The position numbers and the translations under genes were made by a program. 64,000 bases of DNA, taken from assembly GCA_001692895.1 (NCBI GenBank), contig KV748215.1, forward strand, positions 1,223,720 through 1,287,719, given 5' to 3'. How positions within the stretch are numbered: position 1 is the first letter of the stretch; each line of letters opens with the position of its first letter. This document shows positions 33,398-45,317 of the stretch, piece after piece. This stretch comes from Cenococcum geophilum 1.58 (lineage: Eukaryota; Ascomycota; Dothideomycetes; Gloniales; Gloniaceae). The notes beneath the pieces were generated by a model. It worked only from the letters and a program-made list of their open reading frames with translations. It was not told the DNA's origin and ran no database searches.

Positions 33398-34336
33398 TTA
33401 GAAGTCCCCTCCATCAAAATCACCACCGTCATCTCCGCCGAAGCCGCCATCGTCACCTCCCTCAAGCGCCTCCCCGATAAGAACTCCTCCAAGAAGACCA
33501 CCACCAACACCCAACGCTGCAGCTGTTCCGACACCCATGCCAGATTTCTTGGGGGGACCATATTGTTGTTGTGGAGGATAGCCTTGATAATATCCTTGCT
33601 GTGGCGGATAGCCGCCGTACTGGCCTTGAGGAGGTCCTCCGTAGTATTGCTGCTGTGGAGGGTATCCATCGTATTGCGGTTTAGAGTGAGAGCTCTTGTC
33701 AAGCAGCTTTCTGAGAAAACCGCCCTTTGCCTTGCTCTTATCTTCAGGAAGTGGCGAGCCCCCTAGCATTGGCGAGCCCGTCGGGGTATATCCAGGTTGT
33801 CCATACCCAGCCGGCTGTCCGTACGCTGCCTGTTGCTGGTAATATGAGTCCGAGGCGCCCCGACTAGTGGGACGGCCCTGAGCTCGTACGTTTTCCTCTT
33901 CTTGAAGCTGGCGTGCCAGACGCTCGTCCTCGCTTATATCATGNGACAACCCCGCCCCGCCGGTCGCGGATGCGTACGGGTTATTCGAAGAGAAGCCACT
34001 CTTTTCAGCTTCGACTGGTTTGGCGTCTCCGTGACTGTATAATGGTGGTGGACCCGCAGGAGCCTCTTCATCAGGAGCATATATCGGTTCTGTCGGTTTG
34101 TCCCATTGCGGCTTCTTGGTGTAGATGTTCACATAGAACCATTCCTTGTACTGGTCTGCGATACGCGAATCAGTTACGAGCTCGGGTGACGCGGAAAAAT
34201 AGGCACTCACCATTCCAGACTGCTTTGTATCCTGCTGGTACCTTAGGTGGAGGAGGTCCCTGTCGGGGCTGTTAGCAATTGCTTTAGGTGCGTGCCCCAC
34301 TATGGGGCTTACTGTAGGTGGGGCAAAGTCCGCCAT
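33398..34336 (-). CDS. wwm1: Wwm1-like WW-domain protein
   Basis: Three exons (34313-34336, 34211-34259, 33398-34155) give 276 residues. The WW domain lies about residues 12-45: VPAGYKAVWN, QYKEWFYVNIYTKKPQWDKP. The first of the two signature Trp positions is Tyr here. Then come SSNNPYAS and the helix ISEDERLARQLQEEE, both typical of fungal Wwm1, a Gln/Tyr/Pro/Gly repeat region (GGYPPQQ), and a C-terminal Gly-rich hydrophobic stretch GVGTAAALGVGGGLLGGVLI followed by a Gly/Asp tail. Known: yeast Wwm1 binds the metacaspase Mca1, and its overexpression is toxic. The first intron carries a GCTAAC branch motif, so the acceptor CGACAG (34,260) was preferred over the earlier CAG. One N occurs at about 33,945. 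Confidence 0.9.
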   Translation of the reverse strand: MADFAPPTVSPIVGHAPKAIANSPDRDLLHLRYQQDTKQSGMVSAYFSASPELVTDSRIADQYKEWFYVNIYTKKPQWDKPTEPIYAPDEEAPAGPPPLYSHGDAKPVEAEKSGFSSNNPYASATGGAGLXHDISEDERLARQLQEEENVRAQGRPTSRGASDSYYQQQAAYGQPAGYGQPGYTPTGSPMLGGSPLPEDKSKAKGGFLRKLLDKSSHSKPQYDGYPPQQQYYGGPPQGQYGGYPPQQGYYQGYPPQQQYGPPKKSGMGVGTAAALGVGGGLLGGVLIGEALEGGDDGGFGGDDGGDFDGGDF

Positions 34337-35042
34337 GGTGATGCTGAAACTATATCTTCAGTGGTGTGTGTTTGCCTTTGGGTAAGGCTTCTCAATATGT
34401 TGGCGAGATCAGTTAGTGGAAGTAAGTTGGACCACCTTCAAGATAACGGTGCGGCGGTTTGTGAGTGAAGCTGACACTGCTTGTTCCGTCGCCGGCGTTC
34501 AAACGCGTCATGCCGAACAGTTGTGGCTGTGCAATGATGCCTGCTGGCGCTCCGATATTTTATTCAGCTCCTAAATCGAGTTGCTTTAAGAGTAGCACGG
34601 CGGCCTACATTCCCATGATGGTAATTACTGCGACAGGCTAGGATGCGGCCTTTGGCCTTTACAGACCCTCATCGAAGTGGTGGCTGTGCAGCGCAGTAGC
34701 CACAGAGCCAGCATCCACTGTACATTCTTTCGTGTGGCATTTCTCACCAAAAACCATCAATGAAATTAACTACCAAGTTATGTGCAAAGCGAAAGGCGTC
34801 AGAACCTGAGACATAAACTCGAACGCTTCACGTAAATTCCAGGCCAAATTAGGTTAAAAGTAATACTGCGGCTAAGGACCGTCCACATGATCACTTGTTG
34901 CTTGCTGCAAATGATGGCTGTAAAGAAGATANAGAAAACCAGCCTCCTGAGTGAGCATGTCTCTCCCCAAAACAAGGCAATATGCTACAACAAAAATGTC
35001 ATTATCGGTTTAGCAAAACAATCCTTTTTTGATTTTTTGTCG
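34337..35042. other. Intergenic, wwm1 promoter and ede1 3' end
   Basis: The 706 bp between the wwm1 start and the ede1 stop codon (both minus strand) show no coding texture. One N lies at about 34,931. Confidence 0.5.
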
Positions 35043-38000
35043 TCATTGTCCCGAAGTCAGATAGTCTGCTGCCTGGGGGACTGTTAGCCTTCTGTTCGTA
35101 CTCTGCCGGCATCTGTACTGACCTTGTTGATATCGTAATCGAATCGTTCGAGAGCGTTTAACGCGTCAGCTCTAGCGTACCCCATGCTAGTCAGCTTTTT
35201 CAAGATGGGATCGTCGTGTTCAGTACCTGAGCTGATCGCTCGACCAAGCTGAGGCATTTGCGCCTGTTTGGAAGAGGACCCAGACGGCTCGTCCGCTCCG
35301 AGTTTGTCGAAAGCGGACTTGCTCTTTTCTCCTTGGTTTTCTCGAGATGCCTTGTCGTTTTGTGGAGAGTCTAAACTGGAGAAAATGGCGTCCCAGTCTT
35401 GTGAAGGTGCTGCTGACGGCTGCTGCGGCGCTTTGCCTTGGCCGAAGGTCTGTGAAAGGTGCTCAAAGTCACTGAAACTGTCTTCGCCATGACCGGACTT
35501 GCCTGTTGGAGTCTGCTGCGACGCCATCGTATTCGATTTCGATGCCGCCGGTGAGTCAAACACTGGGTTGAACTCATCAAGACCTTCACGGTGATGTGAG
35601 CCAATCATGAAATCATCTTCAGTCTTGTCATCCGCCTCTTTTGCTTCAGAAAGATCATCGAACCCAGAGTCGAATTCGTCTGTGAATGATGATTTCTGCA
35701 TCTGTGGAGCATGAGCTGTAGGTGATGGTCCTTTATTGTCGTTGCTAGGGTATGATACGGCGGAATGATAAGCATCTGATGGAACAGTCGACGTCGGCGT
35801 GTCCGCTGGCGGCGGTGAAGCTGAGAATGCAGTTGTTGGTGCGGATGAAGTAGTTTTAGAAGTCGTAGGTCCGCCAAATAGCGCACCACCTTGCCCACCT
35901 GCTGCAGGTGTACTAAAGTTCTTCTCAGGGGATTGAGATCCCTGTGGTGAAGAAGTCGGATCTTGACGAGATGGAAGAAGTCCGCCGAATTCTGGTGGGA
36001 ATTGGTTGGCATCCCTGGTTCCACTTCTGTTTTTTTGGGGACCCATGGTCTGATCATATGTAGGAGGCGATTTCTGTGCGCCAGGAGACGGCAAGCTAGC
36101 ACTGGATTCCGCTTGAGTGACTGAGGGACGGGGCCTGAAGAAGTCGTCCGAGCCGGTGTCTGGGCCGGTTGTTCCAGTGGTCGGCCGAGATTGAGGTTGA
36201 TTTTGACTTTGGCTCACACTTGGACGATGCTGCTGAGGGGATGCAGATGTAAAATTATCTGCGAAACCTCGCTCGCTGTTGCTGTCGCTGTCATCGTGTC
36301 CAAATTCCTCGATAGGTGGGAATTCCTTGTGGAATTTGCTTGCCGCAGCGGAATCAACAGATCCGTTCACTGAAGATCCGGTATGTTGCTTCTCTTGAAA
36401 CTGGCGCGCGCTTCCGAACCCGGCGAATGCAGCATCAAAATCGACTTTGGCAGAAGTTGACCCTCGTTGTTCCCGGCTGATTGAAAATGGATCTGATCGA
36501 TTGTTGAAGCTTTCCGCGGGCCGATTGCTATTCTTGCTTCTATCACTTAGGGTACTCTCTCCTGTCTGCTCCGGCTGAATTGGTGGATTCATATCTCCGG
36601 GGAACGCACCAGGTATTTCTCTGGCTGTTGAGGGTGGCCTAAAGCTTTGAAATGTGTCCTTGTGTTCATCAGCCTTGTGGCCTGATCTGGCACCTTCACT
36701 GGTCGCGCTTGCGGCTGGGGATGCGGTAACGTTGCGGTCGAAGAGCGATGAGCCATAGTTATTAATTTCTGGTCTCGCATTATTAGATCTCTCCATACCT
36801 CGGCTACTATCGTTCTCTTGAACAGGAGTGGCTGTAGGAGAAGCGCTTGCAATGGTAGGAGTTTCATTGCCAGTCGGCCCATATCTGCTAGCAGGTGCTG
36901 ACACCTTTACTGACGAACTAAATGAATCAGACCGTTGGGCTCCCTCGCGAAGAGGTAGAAAACTGGACGCAAATTGTCTCGACTCTGGTGGAGCTGGAGG
37001 CTCTCCAGTTCGTGGAGACTCCTGGTACGATGACAGAGGTGGCGAAGTCGATGGCGTTGGTACGTCTGGCTCAGATGAACGTACGGAATGACCAGATTGG
37101 GCAGAAAAGGCAGGTGCATGGCTCTGGCTTTCAGACCTGAACGAAGTCTGTGGAGGTCCACTGGTCTGAGGTGAGGAAAATGACGGCCCAAACACGTGGT
37201 CAAAATCCTTGTGTGCGTGTGAAGTGCTACCTTCACGCGAAAATCCGGATGGTGACATCATGTTGTCAGTGGAGGGCTGGGGAGACCTCCGAAAAAAAGG
37301 ATTCGTGTTATGGCTGGCGGTAGACGCAGCCGGACTAGCAACAGTAGAGCCATGCTCTTGCGGTGTTGGTTGTGGGCTGCGGTGGCTTTCCTGAGCAACC
37401 TTGGTGAGATCATTCATTTCAGACTTTATTTTATCTCGCTCGCCTTCATTTGTGGTTAGTTGCTTCTTGTTGATGGCAACCATGCCCTTTTGCTGTCGAG
37501 CATCAGACCTCATCTTGTCAAGCTGGGGCCGCAACTGAGCGATCTCAGTGTTGATCTGACGAATCCTTTCTTTGAGATTGGCATTTTCACGTTGGTCAGC
37601 ATCTAACGCTGTTGCAACTTGTCGATGCTGGTTTTGAAGGTCTTGGTAGGTACTCTCAATTAGCGCAAGGTCTTGTTGTAGTTTCCTTGTCTCGTTGCGA
37701 GAAGTGGTGAGTCGGTCTTCTAATGCCTTTACATTTTTCACTTCCTGCTCGTATTGGGATCTAAATTGTGAAAGACGCAGCTCTAGATCTCGCTTTTGCG
37801 TGCTTGTAGTCGTTATATCTTTTTCTGTTGCCGTTTTCTTGCTTTGCACCTCCTGCATTTGGTTTCTTAATGTCCCGATCTGGTTCGACATATTTGCAAG
37901 CTCCGTGGTTTCCTGTGTCAACTTTTTGCTAACCTCAGGGTCGTTGTCACCCAACAAGTCATCCATAGCAGAGGGTTGGTGGGGTTTATTCACACGCGAC

Positions 38001-39683
38001 GGTGCTAGGGATGAACTGGCTGATGCTCCGGTAGAATGGGCCGTCAGGTTCTGTCCGAACGCCGAAGTTGGCGTAAAAGGTTTGAGTGTGGATGTGGGAT
38101 TACGCGGAGATGGCTGGAAAGCTGGTGGTGAAGTAGGAGAAGTAGCTTTACTCCCAAACGGATCAGTTTCAAACGGCTTGTTGAATGACCCTGAGCCCCC
38201 TGTCGACTGCTGTGTTTGTGCTGGCGCTGGAGTTGTGAACGCGTCCAAACCAAAAAGATCTTCCGTTGCAGATTTTGACATTTGGGAAGCATAAGAAGCG
38301 TTGTCAAAGGCTGGGGCTGTTGGTTGTGGTGGAGCTCGTGCTTGATTGCGCATGCTTGGTGGAACTAGATTGGGAGGGAGTGTTGCTGGAAGAATGATGC
38401 CTGGCTTCCGCTGCTGCCGTATCAAGTACATTGCTACTGCGAACTCATCTCTGCTCAGTTGGCCTTCGGAATTTATATCGGCCAAGTCCCAAATTGCTGC
38501 GAGGGTATCTTCGGGTAAACCAGAGTCGCTGAAAAACTGCACTGCTTGTTCGCCGGTAATGTATCCACGACCGAGAGTGTCGACTTTGTTGAAGAGACTG
38601 TCATATTCTTGCGGACTAATCAACCAGTCGTTACCCGTAGGCTGAGCAGATTGAGGTGGCGTTCCATATGGTGGCCGACCCATGGGACTTTGGTTTCGCT
38701 GAGCACCAGCACCACTAAATTGTCGAGGAATTGCAGCGGCCGGCTCATCTGGCCTTGGGCGGCCCGGAGGGCCAGGAAGGGGACCTCTTCGAGAAGCCGC
38801 TTCGACCAGACCAGCAGGCAGATTGGTCGGGAGAGCTTTGAGAGCTCCGGATTTATATGAAGCGAGCAAATGCATGGCGATGATGAACTCCGTCACACCA
38901 AGCACTCCGCGCTGCTCTGTGTCCGCTAGGTTCCATATCCGGCCAAGGGTCTCGTTTGGTAACTTAGCCTTTTCAAATATCTTTTTGGCATTTTCGCCTG
39001 GAAACGGTGCAGTCAGTTTGTGGAGGCCGTAAAACCAAATGTTTATAGTATTTACCGGATAGTATGCCGTTCTGGGCGCCTGATTGCTCAAATATCGATG
39101 CGTACTCGGCAGCCTTTGCTGGGAAAAGAGGCGGTACGCGTATCGGCCCACCACTCATCTGTGGTTGTAGGCCAGCAGGAGGTGCAGGCATTGGCGATGG
39201 TGCAGGAGGTGCGGATGGAAGTGCAAGACCCTCAAATTTAGGGAGAGGGCCAGCTAAAGAGCAGTTAGCGCCGAATCCAAGTAGCAAATGTTAGGAAAAA
39301 TTAAGTACGTCTAAAGGCCAGTTCCGTCGTTGGTTCTCTTCCAGCCTGATAATGACCGATCAAACGAAGCACCATACAGAATCCTGAGGATGTCAATAAG
39401 CCTCGATTTTCTGTATCCGCTATCTGCCATATCTCCCCAAGAATAGCCGGCGCTAATTTTGTTCGCTCGAAGAACTTGACAGCGACTTCGCCTGTGACAA
39501 CTCCGAGCTTCTCAGTGTCAGCTTGCGCAAACAACTGGCTGAAGATACGCTTCTCGTCGGGCGTGAGGTTCAGTATCGGATGGTCTGGAAGAAGACGCAT
39601 CGGTAGTTAGCAGGATATGCGTTAATTGAAGTGATGAACATAGGCAACGCACTTAAGTCTGCACTCGTCGTGGTGTCGGACAT
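35043..39683 (-). CDS. ede1: Ede1-type endocytic scaffold with three EH domains and a UBA domain
   Basis: Five exons (39653-39683, 39309-39584, 39056-39253, 35123-38997, 35043-35072) encode 1469 residues. Three EH domains are seen at about 15-105 (LGEIWQIADTENRGLLTS), 130-230 (LGRIWNLADTEQRGVLGV) and 290-385 (LAAIWDLADINSEGQLSR), each with the EF-hand-like D-x-D/E loop. A long coiled coil spans about 520-700, then a Ser/Pro/Gln-rich disordered region with NPF-like motifs, and a C-terminal UBA (LKKLTSMGYARADALNALER) finished by the 10-codon last exon AADYLTSGQ. Known: Ede1 (Eps15-like) arrives early at clathrin-coated sites, binds NPF adaptors through EH domains and ubiquitin through UBA, and also acts in selective autophagy of endocytic condensates. 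Without the last intron the UBA helix would be truncated, which supports the splice. Confidence 0.95.
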
Positions 39684-40611
39684 GATGGTTGTTGCCAGGC
39701 TGCAGTACTCGCGGCGGGTAGTGGAAGCATGCAATGGGGCTGGAGCTGGGCCAATGCTGTGTAATGGACGGTGGAGAGGTGGTAAGAGCGGCGGTGCAAG
39801 GCCAGGAGAAGGCTGGTAACACGTAGAGAGGCCGCGTGTGTATTAAGTATGCTGAAGCAGCGTCGGAGCTGGAGTTCAAGCAATGAAGAGCGATGAGGCA
39901 GCAGGAGGCACATGAGAACAGAAGAGCACCAAATCGTCGCTGGGTGAAGAGCTGGGAGGCCCGTGCTCTCATCACGCAGCCAGCCTGCGGTCCAATCGCG
40001 ATAGAACACAAATGGGGAGTTCGCAACGGTTACTTGCCTCCAATGATCGCCGAAACTGCGTCTGTCAACGCCATCGCCATGCAGCGCGGGAGGACCACAG
40101 CGTCGAATGCGGAGACGGAACCACCATGGCTGGTGTGGGGGTCACCGAAAAGTCCAATTGCCTCTATTGCCTCTACTGCCTCTACTGCGATCCTTGTCTC
40201 AGAGATGCTTGCAGCTAAGCATGCAGCATTTCACGTTTCTGATGCGCCCCGCCGTCTAGAGAGCCTGCGATTAATGGAGACGGCATGCAGGGTCCTTGGC
40301 CTGGTTTGTATCTCTGGGAGGCCTTGCTTCAGCTAGTTTATGGCAGTGGACCGACACGGGCTGGATAGGGGACATTTCGTGCAGGCAGTGGAGTAGATGT
40401 GCAAAATTTCTCATTATCTTACAAGGGTTCTCTCCCCGCAGTTCACACTAACTAAAAGCAATGGTACAATGAGAAGGAATATTAATAGCATGTACATCTG
40501 CCCAAGCAGCACGTCCCTGCTCTGCATTCCGGCCGTATCCAGCCAGCGCCAGGCCTCAACGCCTACGAGAGGGGGGATTAGGAAACACCAATCTTTTCGG
40601 CTCCAATCACA
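39684..40611. other. Intergenic, ede1 promoter
   Basis: This 928 bp holds a plus-strand frame of 147 codons (39,893-40,336) that has no family features and contains a CCTCTATTG/CCTCTACTG mini-repeat near 40,160-40,190. It is more likely promoter and 3' untranslated sequence than a gene. Confidence 0.45.
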
Positions 40612-41557
40612 TCACCTTCTTTTCTTCAGATGTTGGTCGCTTTCGTTTCTTTGGGCCTCAGCCAAAGCCAGTCCTGGGGAGCCATCTTCGGACTTCTTTC
40701 CCCACGCTCTACCTAGCAACCAGTCTGTGACACTAATCACCCTTGTAGTCCTGTCCCAGCTGCCACCCTCCTCAGCATGTTCAATAGTATGGCTAAGAAT
40801 CCGGCCCTCCTCGTCAAACTCAAATATGAACAGCCCACAAAATTCTTCATCGTCCCGTGCAGCACCGCCTAGGAATTCTGTAATCTTGTCTACTTGTTCC
40901 CCAGCTGATATTCCACGATACAAGCCACTGATCTGCTTGCCCTTACTCTTGCCACACGTCTTCCACCGAACTATTAGCTTTTCATGACGGTGGTTGGATG
41001 GCGTAGAATTCCCCCCGTTCTGGACCATGCGCTCGGAAAGCACGATCAATCTGACATTCCCCACTACGGGTACTCGGCCCCATGCCACTGGCGCAGTCCA
41101 TAATGCTGCTGTATACGCAATCTTACCACTAACAGTTGGTAGGCGTGGATGTGTCGATGGGAAGAGATGAAGGGTAATTTGTGGCGATAGGATTTCCTGA
41201 GGAAGCGGTGATGCTAGAAGGGTCGGGAGGCGATCGTGCAGGGTACGGATAGCTGTTTGTAGACCTTCAGTACATGAAATAGCTGCCTAGGCGGGGATAC
41301 TTACTCTTTCCGAGCTTCAATGTTCGTTCGTCTGGTGGGCTATGATCCTGATCACGGAGTTCCGGGGGAGAGATGCGTGGTACGGTGCTGGTAAACCATG
41401 TCTTGGATAATGAGATATCTCTTTCGCGTATATTTGCAAGCGTTCGCTGAGGCTGTCGCAGTGCTACAGGTGTCGAGGAAGCAAGATTCTTCAATGTTAT
41501 CCTCTGTGCGTGTGTTCGACTAGACGACGAGAGCCTCCGCATCAGCCCGGCGGTCAT
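40612..41557 (-). CDS. Conserved fungal mitochondrial protein of unknown function
   Basis: Two exons (41305-41557, 40612-41252) give 297 residues. The start MTAGLMRRLSSSSRTHAQRI is Arg/Ser-rich with no acidic residue, a strong mitochondrial presequence; a second possible start lies five codons later. After the 52 bp intron the protein reads TIRTLHDRLPTLLASPLPQE, then LHLFPSTHPRLPTVSGK, WGRVPVVGNVRLIVLSERM, and FCGLFIFEFDEEGRILSHTI, a pattern like the SnoaL-like/DUF2358-type fold, though that assignment is from memory. The last part, EEGGSWDRTTRVISVTDWLL, looks conserved among ascomycetes. The function of this family is not established. The gene lies between ede1 and the epimerase pseudogene with no operon-like relation. 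Confidence 0.8.
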
Positions 41558-41873
41558 CTGTAACTTTCTGCAGTCATAGAGGGGTAAAGAGGCGGATCGG
41601 AAGAATTGTTTCGGAGAATCTGTGATTAAAATATAGTGAGGGAGTTGAGTGGATGAATGGAGGTGCAGTATCGATACGAATCTAACCGATGACGTTCCGT
41701 TTAGAAAATCTTCAATTGCGGAGGCCGAATCACGTTCACTCAAGCGGCTAGATTGCCGGACCAAAGCTTGTCTAATTAGTGAACCATTATATTTCTATTT
41801 ATTTAAAATTCAGTATCTAATTGTTCAGTCCTGACTTTTGTGTAAAAGAAGCTGCTTGACCTGACATTTTATT

Positions 41874-42772
41874 ATGTCCAAGCAAGCGCATTGTGTTCAC
41901 AGGGGGTTCTGGAAAAGCGGGGAGACACGTTATTCCTGAGCTGCTCAGGAAAGGATACGAAATCCTTAACCTGGATTTCGTTCCATTGGACAACCCAAAT
42001 GTCTTCACTCTAAAGACTGGCCTTACCGACAGCGGTCAAGTTTCGGCGCCCTCACCACATACTTCAACTTCGCTGGCTACGATGGGCCTTTGATACCAGG
42101 ACCTCCAGATGCAATCATCCACTTTACCGCTTATGCGCGCAACATTCTGGTTCCTGACAACGAATGCTTCAAGGGGAATGTTGTATCGGCATATAACGTC
42201 ATGGAGGTAGCGTACAGGTTGAGTGCAAAGAAGATCATCGTAGCTAGCGGTGAAACGACTTACGAGGTTTGCTTTGGTCAAGGAGACCTTGATTACCATT
42301 CTTTTCCGCTCGAGGACCACGACGTCAATCCCATGGATACCTATGCTAATCTCCAAACTTTGCGGAGAACGAACAGCTCGAGGATTTGCTTGTAGATTCG
42401 GTGTCGACATCTATGCCCCTCGAATTAGGAATGTTATTGAGCTACACGAGTACGAAGAGACTTCCCTAAATATGTCAATGAGCCTACTTGTAGGAAACGG
42501 AATGCTTGGCCGTACATCGATACTGGAGATTTAGGCCAGATTTGTGAACTGTGCGTTCAGAAAAATGATCTCGGACTTCAACTCTTCAATGCTACGAACG
42601 ATACCATCACGACAAAGATTCCGACGAAGGAATTTCTGGCAAAGATTTGTCCGAATACATCAATCACGAGAGAAGAATGGATGAATGGCAAGCCCCCTTA
42701 AGCAATCGAAAAATCAGATATGTATTGGGGTTCAAGGAAGAACACAATTGGTGGATGTATTACAAGCCTTAA
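41874..42772 (+). pseudogene. Frameshifted NAD-dependent sugar-epimerase-like (SDR) gene
   Basis: The locus reads as an extended short-chain dehydrogenase/epimerase in successive frames. Rossmann motif TGGSGKAG, then PELLRKGYEILNLDFVPLD, AIIHFTAYARNILVPDNE, then FACRFGVDIYAPRIRNVIE, then FNATNDTIT, and finally VLGFKEEHNW. Five frame changes break it: a 4-bp duplication (AAGC twice) at about 41,880-41,887, a base missing at 42,041-42,043, an extra base near 42,347, one missing near 42,456, and one missing near 42,699. The third falls in the Tyr-x-x-x-Lys region. No intron would account for them; related fungal genes, as I recall them, have no introns here. Known: relatives act on nucleotide sugars or small ketones. 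All amino-acid motifs otherwise look sound, so decay is recent, or the frame changes are sequencing errors. Confidence 0.85.
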
Positions 42773-43440
42773 ACAGGAGAAGGAATTGGCAAAAAGCAGA
42801 AGTGATGTAGACATGTTGATCAGATTTCGGTAGCGTGTCGATTAGAGGCCAGAATGAGTCGCAGATCATCTCATAGCTCTGCAGAGATATTCGATTTGAA
42901 TTGCTCACTCTTGATGCTATGGAGCCAAATTTTCCTGGCCTAAAGTGAGCCAGAAATTACGTCTACTTGGGTGTTACTCTGCATGTCAGTATGGATTAGA
43001 AAAAAGGGTTGAAAAATTGAGACCTGAATTAGTTGGGGAGGGTTGCTGTGGTTCCCCAGCGATACTTTTGAGCTGTTAGTATTCGCCTTCAATGAATGAT
43101 CTGCAGTGCTTTCAGTGACAATGAATCTCGTTTTTTGTTCTTGCCGGGTGTCGACCATTGGGTTGCAGCATATATTGATGAAAAGGGTTGTCGAGGTTGT
43201 TTGAAAATCCTAAAATCCGAGAATCCCCGCAGGCCCGTGCGCTCCGACAAAGGCGTCAGTTCTGCAGAACTCGAAAAAAGTGGTTGTCCACGCGCGACAG
43301 TCTTAAATTCGTCTCCACTATAATCCTAGCCATTGAGCATCTCCACTACCTTCGTTCTACCATTAATCAACAGCCCCCCCACTATTGTCTTGTGTTGTCT
43401 TGTATCGCTTTTCTCCGACTTCCCTGACTTCATAAGCGCA
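42773..43440. other. Intergenic, ggc1 promoter
   Basis: The 668 bp contain only short overlapping frames. Nothing more than the ggc1 upstream region is supported; a pyrimidine-rich patch stands before the start codon. Confidence 0.5.
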
Positions 43441-44695
43441 ATGAGTCCACCTCCGGTACTTGCTAGCTCATCAGCGAAAGAGTTCAAGAAAGAGTCTACA
43501 GCTGCCCGGCTACTAGGTGCAGGTAGCTTCACCTCCATGATTTCTATTGGGCTTCATTGACGATCGCAGGATGCGCCGGCATTGCTGAATTGATGGTCTT
43601 CCATCCGGTACTGTCCTTGGAATCGTGTAGTTGTGATGCTGCGAATTTGCTGATAGGTGCTAATCAGGTGGACACTACTGCGAAGCGGTTAATGAGCAAT
43701 TATGGCAAGGCGAGTGCACCAGAAGTTATATATTCTAGTATATTTCAAGATCTAATCACTCTATCAAAAAGGTCGCCTCCGCCGCTCAACTCAATTCAGT
43801 TATCTTCAAAGACCAGGCCCACGCTTCTATTCCGAAACGCTTTCTATCACTCTTTCCAGGCCTAGGTTATGCAGCTACGTATAAAGTACAAGAATTCCGC
43901 GCGGATGGACGGGATACTTCGCAGGAGGTTGACATGGGTTAGGTACTTCAACGAGTCTACAAATATGGGGGACAGCCTTTTGTACGAGATTATCTTGCCA
44001 AAAATCACGGGGACAGTTTCGACCGGACATTTGGAAGGGGCAATGGCAAGGCTATCATGCATGCTACTGCCGGAAGGTAATTGATGCTTGTATTTGAACC
44101 AAGGGACACTGCTTACCCACACCGTGCAGTCTAATCGGAATAGGCGAGATTGTCATTCTACCTCTCGATGTTCTAAAAATTAAACGACAAACGAACCCAG
44201 AGGCATTCAGGGGCCGAGGTGTATTCCGGATTATCGCCGACGAGGGTTTTGGTCTCTACCGAGGTTGGGGCTGGACAGCTGCTCGTAATGCACCCGGCTC
44301 ATTCGCTGTAAGTTTATTCCAAACCTTCTGGAACTCGAAAAAGTCTAATATTTCTATAGCTTTTTGGTGGCTCGGCTGCTGCCAAAGAATACCTGTATAA
44401 GTTGAACGACTACAACGCTGCAAGTTGGACGCAGAATTTCGTCGCTTCGATCGCTGGTGCGAGTGCATCTTTAATTGTATCCGCTCCCCTTGATGTCATC
44501 AAGACCAGAATCCAGAACAGGAACTTCGACAACCCCGAGAGTGGATTCAGGATTGTATCGAATATGATCAAGAATGAGGGCTTTACCAGCTTTTTCAAAG
44601 GGCTGACGCCAAAACTTCTTATGACTGGGCCCAAACTAGTCTTTTCTTTCTGGTTAGCCCAGACGCTCATTCCGGCGTTTAATAAAGTGATGTAG
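43441..44695 (+). CDS. ggc1: Mitochondrial GTP/GDP carrier
   Basis: Seven exons (43441-43522, 43570-43607, 43668-43709, 43772-43885, 43943-44076, 44130-44307, 44360-44695) give 307 residues. All three mitochondrial-carrier repeats are seen: FHPVDTTAKRL, LLPLDVLKIKRQTNPE and SAPLDVIKTRIQNRNFDNPE (P-x-D-x-x-K/R signatures). FPGLGYAATYK and GWTAARNAPGSFALFGG are diagnostic of Ggc1/Yhm1. Known: Ggc1 exchanges GTP and GDP across the inner membrane and supports mitochondrial nucleotide supply, iron homeostasis and genome maintenance. The third intron begins GC rather than GT (GC-AG), the only non-canonical donor I used; it is needed to keep SNYGK joined to VASAAQ. The exon pattern is dense for such a short gene. 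Confidence 0.93.
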
Positions 44696-45317
44696 AGGTC
44701 TTGGCTAAGGACGGAGTTGTGGAGTATAAAAATGGTTTTTGCGTTTAGGTTAGCGGTAAAATACTGCTGGGCCTAGATTCCTGGTTCATAATTCCTAGCG
44801 GGTATTGTCTTTACGAGTATTTTTCATTCACTGTATTAATTAAAGCTACAACTGGCAAGCCTAGTGACTTGACAGTAGGCCTCCGACGCTAGGTACAACC
44901 AAACTCTTCTCTGTCGTGCTCCTGGTCCCGTGATGTGAGGGCAAACTCTAGGTGAATGCTGATAATGGAATCATGCTAACGGCGGAAACATACTTCGTCG
45001 CAGATGCGGTGTCTTGTGAACGTCCCAAGGACTAAGCCACAGTAGGCACCAAACGAATAGGGAATCTTTTCGAGACAAGTTGACGGCGTGACTTGCTGCC
45101 AAGACCGTGCAGGGCGTTTCGTATACTTACTAAGTCTGCCAAGCCAACATAAATTACACCTGAACGCTCACCTGGAACTACAGCCACCTTAACTTCGAAC
45201 ACTCCAACTTCCACCCTCATCACAGGCAGCCTACAACCTTTCCTCAATACCTTCATATCCCCTAATCTTTAAGACCAACTTCAACCCGGTCTGTCTTTCA
45301 CGCTCGAATCTTCAAAA
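44696..45317. other. Intergenic, ypt1 promoter
   Basis: The 622 bp between ggc1 and ypt1 (both plus strand) contain no coding texture. A 74-codon minus-strand frame at 45,032-45,256 is a chance frame. Confidence 0.5.

Noticed and set aside
39893-40336. 147-codon plus-strand frame
   Set aside because: Amino-acid texture is random and partly repeat-derived (CCTCTA units); more likely the ede1 promoter region.
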